Assembly (NCBI GenBank): GCA_023252395.1
Contig: JAJPDY010000001.1
Location: forward strand, 1 to 26,731
Reading direction: 5' to 3'
Length of the DNA stretch: 26,731 nucleotides
From: Nitrososphaera sp.
GTDB taxonomy: Archaea; Thermoproteota; Nitrososphaeria; Nitrososphaerales; Nitrososphaeraceae
Positions 20,794 to 26,731 of this stretch are shown piece by piece. A program made the position numbers and the translations under genes. The notes under the pieces are model-generated. The model was given only the letters and a program-made list of their open reading frames with translations. It did no database searches and was not told the origin of the DNA. The stretch's first letter is position 1, and each line of letters opens with the position of its first letter.

Positions 20794-22164
20794 GTGTTGC
20801 TGGATACCATATTATTTGCCATCGCCACGTTTTTCTGGCTTTCATATGTCCCGATCGCTGCCCTGTCGCTTTACAAGCTGATAAAAAACAGGAACCTATT
20901 TGTAGAAAAAGACCTGCGCAGGATACGTAACGACCCTGCGATAATATTTCAGATAACGACGCGCTCTGCTACAAAGACTCCCGTTGTAAAGCGCGGGATA
21001 TCGTCTATAATAGATTCAGCTCATCAGGTGAATTTTCACAATTACCAGATCTCTGTCGTGACAGACGACTCGCAGGACGTAAAGACGCTGGAGGACAACA
21101 AGTGCGAAGTGGTAGTAGTTGACAAAGAATTCCGCACAAACGCTATCAAAAAGGGCAGGGCGCTCCAGTACGCCGTAGAGCACCGCAGGCTATCTGGCAA
21201 GAACACATCAAAATACTGGGTATTTCACATGGACGACGAAAGCTACGTGACGTCCCAGACCCTGCTTGCCCTGCTCAAGTTCATCAGGGAGGGCAAGGGG
21301 ATTGCGTCTGAAGGGCCGATATTTTACCCGCTAAAATTCGAGTCGGCAAACCGGCTAACTGCAATCGCCGAGTCGATAAGGCCGTATGCATGCTACGACT
21401 GCGTGTCACAGATGACAAACCCGCCGCCGCTCCACATGCACGGGAGCAACCTTCTTGTCCGGTCAGATATCGAAGACGACATCGCATGGCAGTTTGGGCC
21501 GACTCTTGCAGAGGACCAGATGTTTGGCTTCAAAGTCTACGAAAAGTACGGGCCGGGGTCAATGGGTTGGCACGGAGGCATACTCTTGGAGCAGCCACCG
21601 CTTAACCTCAAGGACCACTTTTTCCAGCGGCGCAGGTGGGTTCTAGGCACGCTCCAGAACTTGAGAAAATTTCCGCGACTGCACAGGTACAAGCTGATGT
21701 TCAAGTCCGTAACATACTTTCTCGGATTTGCTTCGGCAGTTGCATCCATGGCCTACACCGTGCACACTTATCTACCATTTCTCCTTTCATTCCAAGAGCT
21801 CAACAACAAGATAAATTCGGAAGTGTTTTCGCTGCCAGCCAAGTTCTCTGGTTTGTCTCTTGATTCACTTGCACACTTGGCGGCAACTGCCAGCCCTGTG
21901 GAAGTTGGAATAGGCACGCTCCTGCTGTTCACGTCACTTGTGTGGCTCGCATCATACCAGCTGGGGCTATTTTTGAACCTGCGGTATTCAAAGATAGGCT
22001 GGGCAAAGAGGATGATGCTCCATGTTCAAACGCTAGTGCTGTGCCCGATTATCGGGCTAGTCGAAACGTTCCCAGCATTCTGGGCCACGATAGAATACCA
22101 GATCCACAAAAAACAGAGAGCAGAAAAGGTGCCAGTCTATGACTTTTACGTCGTAAGCAAGTAG
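20794..22164 (+). CDS. Membrane family 2 glycosyltransferase (egghead/BRE-3-like)
   Basis: This processive-type GT2 enzyme is embedded in the membrane. One N-terminal membrane segment (3-28) precedes the catalytic domain (about 45-290). The motifs are SVVTDDSQD (97-105 region), FHMDDES (D147, D148), TLAEDQMFG (E240, D241) and QRRRW (278-282). Three or more hydrophobic segments follow: about 303-330, 370-393 and 405-430. The layout resembles egghead/BRE-3 beta-1,4-mannosyltransferases and cellulose-synthase-like enzymes. It probably builds a lipid-linked or cell-surface glycan; the sugar is unknown. The start is GTG at 20794, with TTG as the next codon. It ends 1 nt from the stop of the convergent membrane-protein gene. 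Confidence 0.84.
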   Translation: MLLDTILFAIATFFWLSYVPIAALSLYKLIKNRNLFVEKDLRRIRNDPAIIFQITTRSATKTPVVKRGISSIIDSAHQVNFHNYQISVVTDDSQDVKTLEDNKCEVVVVDKEFRTNAIKKGRALQYAVEHRRLSGKNTSKYWVFHMDDESYVTSQTLLALLKFIREGKGIASEGPIFYPLKFESANRLTAIAESIRPYACYDCVSQMTNPPPLHMHGSNLLVRSDIEDDIAWQFGPTLAEDQMFGFKVYEKYGPGSMGWHGGILLEQPPLNLKDHFFQRRRWVLGTLQNLRKFPRLHRYKLMFKSVTYFLGFASAVASMAYTVHTYLPFLLSFQELNNKINSEVFSLPAKFSGLSLDSLAHLAATASPVEVGIGTLLLFTSLVWLASYQLGLFLNLRYSKIGWAKRMMLHVQTLVLCPIIGLVETFPAFWATIEYQIHKKQRAEKVPVYDFYVVSK

Positions 22165-22165
22165 G

Positions 22166-22651
22166 CTATGGCGCGCTGACTACTGCCGCCAGCGGCCGCC
22201 TGCCCCTTGCTGCCATCATAGAGATAGCTGAAAAGGCTAGGCTTGCGAAATACCAGTTTGGTATTGCAGTGAAATAGGCGTCAGTCGATCCCATGAACCT
22301 TGTAGTCCACTCGCCCTGCTCTATGAGCTTGCCTGCATTATAGTCTCCCTGCAGCGGGGCGATAGCGCGAAGAGCAAACCACGTAAAGTCCTCAACGACT
22401 AACATCGAAGAAAACAAGGCGCCAGATAGAATGATGCTTGGAATGACGCCTTTAATGCCGCGCATAGTCTGTAGGCCATAGGCTGTCAGGCCAAATACCG
22501 CCGCCATTGCAAGGTGGTAGGGGTAGACCAGAGAGAACATGACAGGGTTGTAGCCAAATGTCGTGTCCCTTATGACATAATACTCAACAAAAGCGTATAC
22601 AATGGAAAACACAAAAGCTGATAGAATGAGCGCCCAGATTTTCAGTTGCAT
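22166..22651 (-). CDS. Small integral membrane protein of unknown function
   Basis: I do not recognise a family. The 161-aa protein has about four hydrophobic segments: residues 4-24 (IWALILSAFVFSIVYAFVEY), 38-60, 70-95 and about 133-150. Between the third and fourth lies a polar loop with LQGDYNAGKLIEQGEWTTR. Aromatic and acidic residues occur within membrane segments (VVEDFTWFALRA). TTG at 22654 and ATG at 22651 are both possible starts; ATG is chosen. A perfect 9-bp inverted repeat (22663-22684) covers the zone immediately upstream, so expression may be repressor-controlled. It is downstream of rnz on the same strand, with 115 nt between. Confidence 0.68.
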   Translation of the reverse strand: MQLKIWALILSAFVFSIVYAFVEYYVIRDTTFGYNPVMFSLVYPYHLAMAAVFGLTAYGLQTMRGIKGVIPSIILSGALFSSMLVVEDFTWFALRAIAPLQGDYNAGKLIEQGEWTTRFMGSTDAYFTAIPNWYFASLAFSAISMMAARGRRPLAAVVSAP

Positions 22652-22662
22652 CAATTATCCCG

Positions 22663-22684
22663 TTGAATGTTATAGAACATTCAA
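22663..22684. repeat. Inverted repeat TTGAATGTT-ATAG-AACATTCAA
   Basis: The 9-bp arms are perfect with a 4-nt spacer, and end 12 nt before the membrane-protein ATG on the minus strand. The repeat falls between a TATA-like element (minus AATAACAC, near 22690) and the start codon, a normal operator position. As RNA it could also form a 5' hairpin. Confidence 0.6.
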
Positions 22685-22728
22685 TTAGTGTTATTGAAAT
22701 ATGCTTATCAATTTTCTCTATTTTTGGA

Positions 22729-22754
22729 ACAGAATATACATGATTTAATTCTGT
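22729..22754. repeat. Inverted repeat ACAGAAT-N12-ATTCTGT downstream of rnz
   Basis: The 7-bp arms are perfect. The repeat starts 12 nt after the rnz stop codon on the minus strand. It may be a 3'-end hairpin; no U-run follows it on that strand. Confidence 0.4.
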
Positions 22755-22766
22755 AAAATGATTACA

Positions 22767-23684
22767 TTATTGGTACGGGATCTCGACTGCCTTCAGGTCT
22801 TCAGCTGCTTCGACATTGTCATGGATGGCTCCTGCCTCCTTTACAAGCACGGACGTTTCGTCGTATCTTGCGCTAAAATGCGTCAGGAACAACTTTTTGG
22901 CGCCAGCTTCTTTTGCCAAAGTGGCAGCTTCAGTCGCAGTAGAGTGCCAGTTTTCAATCGCCTTTTGCTGCTTGTCCTTGCTGTACGTGGACTCGAAGAC
23001 AAGCACGTCGCACCCTCGAAAGAATTTTGCCAGTTTTTCTGTCGGCCTTGTGTCGCCGGATATCCCGATCTTCCTGCCTCTGCGCGGCTGCCCGACCACC
23101 TGGCTTGACCTGATCTTTTTGCCCTTGTAGGTTATGTCCTGCCCGTGCTGCAGCTTGCTGTACATCTCTCCCTCTGGTATCCCGAGCCTCTTTGCTTCCT
23201 TGACATCAAAGACTCCTGGCCTGTCAAATTCTTCAAGGCAGTATGCAAGGGATGGGACTGAATGCTTTGCCTCGCAGCATACAACCTGATAATCGTTTTC
23301 CTTGACGACCAGCCCTTCCTTTTCTATCTTGTGGACTATTATGTCAAAGGTCAGCCCAAAGTTGATTATCCGCATATTCTCACGCAGGAATTCTTCCACC
23401 CTTGGCTCGCCGTAAATGTCGATGCTCTTTTCCCTTCCTTGCAGAGCCATCGTCTGCAAGAGCCCGAGCAGGCCGACGCTGTGATCTGCATGCATGTGGC
23501 TGATGAAAATTTTCATCTTCTTGTTCATGCCAAGGCCTGCCTTGATGAAGTTGCGCTGCATGCCCTCGCCGGCGTCAAAGAGCAAAAGCTCGCTTCCTCT
23601 CAACAATGCAATTGAGGACAGCCCGCGCTCTACTGTCGGGGCGGCCGACGAGGTTCCAAGAAATACCATCCGCATGTTTGCCAT
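22767..23684 (-). CDS. rnz: Ribonuclease Z (tRNA 3' endonuclease)
   Basis: RNase Z is a metallo-beta-lactamase-fold enzyme that cuts the 3' trailer from tRNA precursors before CCA addition. The short-form length of 305 aa fits. Motifs are MRMVFLGTSSAAPTVERG at the start, the zinc site SHMHADHSVG (H63, H65, D67, H68), ISGDTRPTE, VFESTYS and the C-terminal LTHFSARY. The ATG at 23684 is close to the family start; MRM at 23675 is an alternative. A TATA-like GCATAAATTTG (minus) is near 23717. It lies 44 nt after prs on the same strand but appears to have its own promoter. Confidence 0.95.
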   Translation of the reverse strand: MANMRMVFLGTSSAAPTVERGLSSIALLRGSELLLFDAGEGMQRNFIKAGLGMNKKMKIFISHMHADHSVGLLGLLQTMALQGREKSIDIYGEPRVEEFLRENMRIINFGLTFDIIVHKIEKEGLVVKENDYQVVCCEAKHSVPSLAYCLEEFDRPGVFDVKEAKRLGIPEGEMYSKLQHGQDITYKGKKIRSSQVVGQPRRGRKIGISGDTRPTEKLAKFFRGCDVLVFESTYSKDKQQKAIENWHSTATEAATLAKEAGAKKLFLTHFSARYDETSVLVKEAGAIHDNVEAAEDLKAVEIPYQ

Positions 23685-23728
23685 TGGCTAGTGCTATGTT
23701 AGCGGTGGGTCAAATTTATGCTAATCAA

Positions 23729-24628
23729 TCACTGCCTGTAGCGGGACTTTATTGCTTCAGCTATTGCCGGGCTCAGGTCCACCTTGGCGTATTCGCCTGG
23801 AACCGAGTTAGTGGCAATAATGTCCTGCACGCCGGCTGCCTTGATCTTGTTTGCAGCGTCGCCAATCAAAATTGCGTGGGCGCACATTGCATAGATTTTG
23901 GCGGCACCTTTTTTCCGCAAAAGCTCTGCAGCCTTTACAATGCTGCTGCCGCTGCTTATCATGTCGTCTACCAAGATGGCGTCCCTTCCTGAGACATCGA
24001 TGTCTACCTTTTCGTCGACTGTCACTTCGCCGGTGGCCCTGTTGCGGGATTTTTTCAGTGCAATAGTGTCTGTCTTTAAGTGCCTTGCAAATTCTCCTGC
24101 CCTGTCAGCCCCGCCGGCGTCAGGCGAAACTGCAATGGGCTTTTGCAGCTTCATTCTGGAAGAAGCGTAACTCGCTAAAAGTGGGATCGAAGAAACGCTT
24201 TGGATGCCAATTGACGTAAAGTGTGACACCGCAAGCTGGCTGTGCACGTCAACTGTTATGACGTGCTTGACGCCAGCGGCTTCGAGAAGCTTTGCCACAA
24301 GCGCAATGCTCACCACTTCGCCTTCAAGAAATGCCCTGTCCTGCCGGGCGTATGCAAGGTAGGGAATGACTGCACATACGTCCTGCGCCCCATCATCAGC
24401 GCATTTTTTTGCCATCATCAGAATCTGCATAAGGTGAGCGTCGGTTGGCGGGGGGGAAGACTGAACGATGACGCAGTTTCCTGCAGTCTTGCTCCCGATC
24501 TTGATCTTGCTCTCGCCGTCTGAAAACACTCGCAGCTCTGCAGCCACCAACTGCGCGTCAAGGTGCTTTGCAATTCTGGCTGCAAGATCGGGCGAAGCCG
24601 GGCCGGCTATCACTGATATCTCTGGCAA
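23729..24628 (-). CDS. prs: Ribose-phosphate pyrophosphokinase (PRPP synthase)
   Basis: The enzyme makes 5-phosphoribosyl-1-pyrophosphate from ribose-5-phosphate and ATP for nucleotide, His and Trp synthesis. Family motifs are LRVFSDGESKIKI, PYLAYARQDRAFLEGEVVS (89-107), TVDVHS (125-130), SPDAGGADRAGEFA and the PRPP-binding loop AILVDDMISSGSSI (217-230). The 299-aa length is normal for the archaeal type. The start is TTG at 24628, with a TATA-like AGATATTAGG (minus) near 24660 that predicts a very short leader. No ATG nearby is in frame before the first strand. Confidence 0.95.
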   Translation of the reverse strand: MPEISVIAGPASPDLAARIAKHLDAQLVAAELRVFSDGESKIKIGSKTAGNCVIVQSSPPPTDAHLMQILMMAKKCADDGAQDVCAVIPYLAYARQDRAFLEGEVVSIALVAKLLEAAGVKHVITVDVHSQLAVSHFTSIGIQSVSSIPLLASYASSRMKLQKPIAVSPDAGGADRAGEFARHLKTDTIALKKSRNRATGEVTVDEKVDIDVSGRDAILVDDMISSGSSIVKAAELLRKKGAAKIYAMCAHAILIGDAANKIKAAGVQDIIATNSVPGEYAKVDLSPAIAEAIKSRYRQ

Positions 24629-24773
24629 TGTTTCTGACAGGTAGGGTATGACATCCTAATATCTATTATTACTTTAGATTAGAATCAACCCGCTAATAAC
24701 TTAAATATCAAGTTTGGAAAATGGACACCCTATAGAAGCCGGGCAGATAAAAATTAGGTAGATAATAACGGGA

Positions 24774-24781
24774 CTTTTTAT
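24774..24781 (+). promoter_or_regulatory. TATA box of the small Cys/His protein gene
   Basis: TTTTTATA is centred about 29 nt before TTG 24808. The remaining intergenic DNA (24629-24773) also holds CTTAAATA near 24710, but no open frame follows that element. Confidence 0.4.
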
Positions 24782-24807
24782 AGAGCATAGCAAGATGAAA
24801 AGTGATA

Positions 24808-25053
24808 TTGAAAGAGCAAAAGTTGCCGTACCAAAAAGATGGTGTGTATATCGTAGCACATGGAAGCGGACGCTCTGAATATCATATTGCAAAAATCATC
24901 AGCGAGGGCGAAACATCTAACGCTAGTTCTGTTGGAAATGCCAGCACTAGATGCCTGCGCTATTACAAGAGTCACGAATATTCAATAGCAGAGAAAGAGC
25001 CCAATCATGATGAGATCTGCCGCAAGTGTAGATCAATGAGATATAGCGGCTGA
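24808..25053 (+). CDS. Small Cys/His protein, possible zinc-binding (about 81 aa)
   Basis: I do not recognise this protein. It begins with a short strand-like region (GVYIVAHGSGRSEYHIAKII) and has a Ser/Asn-rich linker. It ends with R-C-L-R-Y-Y, H-E-Y, N-H-D-E-I-C-R-K-C, so C49, H67, C71 and C74 (from the chosen start) could bind one metal. The open frame has GTG at 24802; TTG at 24808 fits better with the TATA box at 24774-24781. The gene sits alone between divergent prs and the CFI-box gene. It could be a small DNA- or RNA-binding protein, or a chance frame. Its size, promoter and C-x2-C motif favour a real gene. Confidence 0.5.
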   Translation: MKEQKLPYQKDGVYIVAHGSGRSEYHIAKIISEGETSNASSVGNASTRCLRYYKSHEYSIAEKEPNHDEICRKCRSMRYSG

Positions 25054-25094
25054 AAACTCGCCACAAGTAAAATATCTATTCTGCGTCTTCGGTG

Positions 25095-25104
25095 TTTTTA
25101 AATA
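25095..25104 (+). promoter_or_regulatory. TATA box of the CFI-box surface-protein gene
   Basis: TTTTTAAATA is centred 27 nt upstream of TTG 25127, which selects that codon over the TTG at 25112 and predicts a leaderless mRNA. Confidence 0.5.
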
Positions 25105-25126
25105 ACCAAGCTTGCCCACACACAAG

Positions 25127-26422
25127 TTGTACTTGCGCTATCTGACTCTGGCAATAGTTGTCGTTGTAGCCCTGTCAATTGTGCAGGGCAGGGCATTTGC
25201 CGCTGAATCATTTTCATTCCATAACCAGTCGTCTTTTGTGGACGAATCCAAGATCCTGCACGTCCTTGGGGAAATCAAGAATGAGTCTGACACTCCCATG
25301 AAAGATGTCCTCATCAAGGCGTCATTTTACGACAAGGCCGGCAAACTTGTTGACGAGTTTGAGAGGGAGCCTGCACTGCGGGTGATAAACGCTGGTGAAT
25401 CGTCGCCATTTGAAATACTGTACACTGACCCGAAAACTGTCGGCAGCGTGGCAAACTTTACGCTGTCTGCCGCGGGCAATGCGACAGACGCAAAGGAAAA
25501 GCAACTGAAAATTCTCCCTGCAAATTCGCGGCTGGACTTGTTTGGGACTTACTTTGTCAATGCACAGGCAAGAAATGACGGGCAGGAAAATGCGACAAAC
25601 GCAATCTTGGTGGCAACCCTTTACGATAAAGACGGCAAAGTGATAGCAGTTGGAAAGGCGCTGGCAGAAGCCATCCCGGGCAGTTCCGACATACCTCCAG
25701 GGACAGAAGCGCCATTTAGCGTACCAATTACAGAGAAGTCGCAGACGTACAAGACAGCCAAGTATTCGCTCGTGGCAGAGTCTGACCAATACACATCTGA
25801 CCCGGTGACGCTGCAGGCAACAGGTCCGGGCCTGAGCTCGTCAAGTGGAAATAACCAGACAAAGAGCGGCTGCCTCATTGCAACAGCGGCATTTGGGAGT
25901 GAGCTTGCTCCGCAGGTACAAGAGCTCCGGTCATTCCGGGACGGAATCGCACTGCAAACCCTTGCGGGGAGCAGCTTCATGAACGTGTTCAACGGATGGT
26001 ACTACTCTTTCAGCCCACAGGTTGCAGACTATGAGCGCGGTCAGCCTTGGCTCCAGAGTGTGGTAAAGGCTTCTATCTACCCTCTGCTTGGAATCCTTGA
26101 CGTGAGCACTTCTGTCTACAGGCTGCTTGCGTTTGATGGCGAACTGGCGATAATGGGGGCAGGAGTCACTGCCAGCACTCTCATTGGCTTGGTGTATTTT
26201 GCGCCAGCGGCAGTCGCGCTGGGCTTGGTCAGCAGGAAGAAAAAATGGAGCATGTCAAAGGCTAAACTCGTATTGGTCGGCGCTATCGCAGCAAGCGTCA
26301 TAACAATAATAGTTGCAGAATTTGCTTCAGTACCTGAAGTCATGATGTTTGGCACCGCGCTCTTGGTGCTATCTGCAATAAGCGCGGTAATCATTGCAGT
26401 AGCCAGAATTATTAGATCGTGA
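25127..26422 (+). CDS. Exported membrane-anchored protein with FxLYD-like repeats and CFI-box
   Basis: The protein has a signal peptide (TLAIVVVVALSIVQG, probable cleavage after RAFA). Two extracellular beta-domains of FxLYD type follow: HVLGEIKNESDTPMKDVLIKASFYD and FGTYFVNAQARNDGQENATNAILVATLYD (positions 25258-25340 and 25541-25630). Several N-x-S/T sequons could be glycosylated. After a Ser/Gly linker comes the CFI-box motif GCLIATAAFGSELAPQVQ, with an invariant Cys (C249 from the chosen start), then ELRSFRD and helical segments. Three hydrophobic stretches close the protein (about 340-368, 378-400, 404-428). The CFI-box is recurrent in secreted prokaryotic proteins but its function is not established. 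The 3' end overlaps the convergent DUF309 gene by 11 nt. Confidence 0.78.
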   Translation: MYLRYLTLAIVVVVALSIVQGRAFAAESFSFHNQSSFVDESKILHVLGEIKNESDTPMKDVLIKASFYDKAGKLVDEFEREPALRVINAGESSPFEILYTDPKTVGSVANFTLSAAGNATDAKEKQLKILPANSRLDLFGTYFVNAQARNDGQENATNAILVATLYDKDGKVIAVGKALAEAIPGSSDIPPGTEAPFSVPITEKSQTYKTAKYSLVAESDQYTSDPVTLQATGPGLSSSSGNNQTKSGCLIATAAFGSELAPQVQELRSFRDGIALQTLAGSSFMNVFNGWYYSFSPQVADYERGQPWLQSVVKASIYPLLGILDVSTSVYRLLAFDGELAIMGAGVTASTLIGLVYFAPAAVALGLVSRKKKWSMSKAKLVLVGAIAASVITIIVAEFASVPEVMMFGTALLVLSAISAVIIAVARIIRS

Positions 26423-26731
26423 ACCGCTCTATCTTGCGCGAGTTGATAATTTTGGCTGTCAGTTCGGCGACCCTGCCAACGTCTATTCCATGATAGAGGC
26501 CGCTTGCTCCATCCAGCTTTTTCATTGCCCGCTCCAAGATGGATATGCAGACTCCGGGCTCGTCCTTTTCGTCATGCACAAAAGCTGCGGCAATCAGTAT
26601 GATCCCGTTCAGTATGCTTTTCTCATTCCCGCTGGTATCTTTCCAGACTGATTCAAGTGCCTCGTGGGCTCCCCAGTATTTCTCGTCGTTGAACAGCTGT
26701 ATCGCATGCTTGATCGCCTGCTCTTTTTCCA
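26412..26731 (-). CDS. DUF309-family protein (5' end outside the window)
   Basis: Translating the minus strand from the window edge gives 106 uninterrupted codons ending in TAA at 26412. The segment LFNDEKYWGAHEALESVWKD is the DUF309 signature (pattern FW/YW-x-AHE-x-LE-x-xW). It is followed by a helix with NGIILIAAAFVHDEKDEPG and a third helix, ILERAMKKLDG. DUF309 proteins are small helical bundles found in archaea, cyanobacteria and Firmicutes, with no settled function. Only the N-terminal few residues should be missing, because the motif usually lies near the start. The gene is convergent with the CFI-box gene and overlaps it by 11 nt. Confidence 0.82.
   Translation of the reverse strand, partial: EKEQAIKHAIQLFNDEKYWGAHEALESVWKDTSGNEKSILNGIILIAAAFVHDEKDEPGVCISILERAMKKLDGASGLYHGIDVGRVAELTAKIINSRKIERFTI

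Noticed and set aside
23502..23517. Perfect 16-bp palindrome GATGAAAATTTTCATC
   Set aside because: It lies in the conserved RNase Z coding segment KMKIFISH; the codons explain the sequence.
24701..24892. Minus-strand 63-residue open frame with hydrophobic stretches
   Set aside because: It overlaps the small Cys/His gene and both intergenic promoters, has no promoter of its own, and its composition follows AT-rich DNA read in antisense.
1..26731. Mobile element, CRISPR array, toxin-antitoxin or phage defence system
   Set aside because: No transposase, integrase, cas gene, direct-repeat array, att-like duplication or known toxin family was recognised.

Overview
The window looks like the chromosome of an ammonia-oxidising archaeon of the Nitrososphaera type (Thaumarchaeota/Nitrososphaeria). 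The signs are an archaeal information-processing set (Spt5, TFB, L19e, L32e, DtdA, RNase Z), archaeal TATA boxes about 27 nt upstream of many leaderless starts (ATG, GTG and TTG), a PEFG-CTERM-like surface protein, roughly balanced GC, and very dense gene packing with many overlapping ends. The genus is inferred from gene content; no rRNA is present.

Layout. 1-75: tRNA-Gly(GCC). 114-3717 (minus): a small hypothetical protein and a tetrapyrrole operon (precorrin-2 dehydrogenase-like, hemA, hemB; all ends overlap). 3797-6923: spt5 divergent from dtdA, which is followed by a short O6-alkylguanine-DNA alkyltransferase; then rpl32e-rpl19e and a small hypothetical gene on the minus strand. 7080-9178: a GvpD/RAD55-like ATPase facing two paralogous winged-helix genes. 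9263-11616 (minus): a GT-independent pair made of a PIG-L deacetylase and a BshC-family protein carrying a zinc-ribbon-like insertion. 11776-16513 (plus): a tightly coupled four-gene operon made of a helical-repeat protein, a PelF-family glycosyltransferase, an NDP-sugar 4-epimerase and a PelG-like MOP-family membrane transporter. 16627-17571: a secreted Ig-like surface protein with a PEFP C-terminal sorting signal. 17597-20578: an ATP-grasp enzyme divergent from a PPP-family phosphatase, then a TFB. 20794-22651: an egghead-like family 2 glycosyltransferase and a small membrane protein. 22767-24628: rnz and prs. 24808-26731: a small Cys/His protein, a surface protein with FxLYD-like repeats and a CFI box, and the 3' part of a DUF309 gene cut by the window end.

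How the genes fit together. The most unusual stretch is 9263-16513. A deacetylase plus a BshC-like amino-acid ligase is transcribed away from a Pel-like polymer assembly and export operon, from a shared 160-nt region that holds an inverted repeat (GTTCTAG-N8-CTAGAAC). Two readings are possible: an archaeal bacillithiol-like thiol pathway next to an exopolysaccharide operon, or one pathway that deacetylates and aminoacylates an amino-sugar polymer or precursor. The sequence alone does not decide between them. CTAG-centred palindromes recur at promoters of neighbouring genes (phosphatase/ATP-grasp, TFB/GT2, winged-helix), which suggests a shared regulator. No CRISPR array, insertion sequence, integrase, prophage gene or rRNA was seen. 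No gene-free stretch exceeds 300 nt; the longest is the TFB/GT2 divergent promoter region of about 215 nt.
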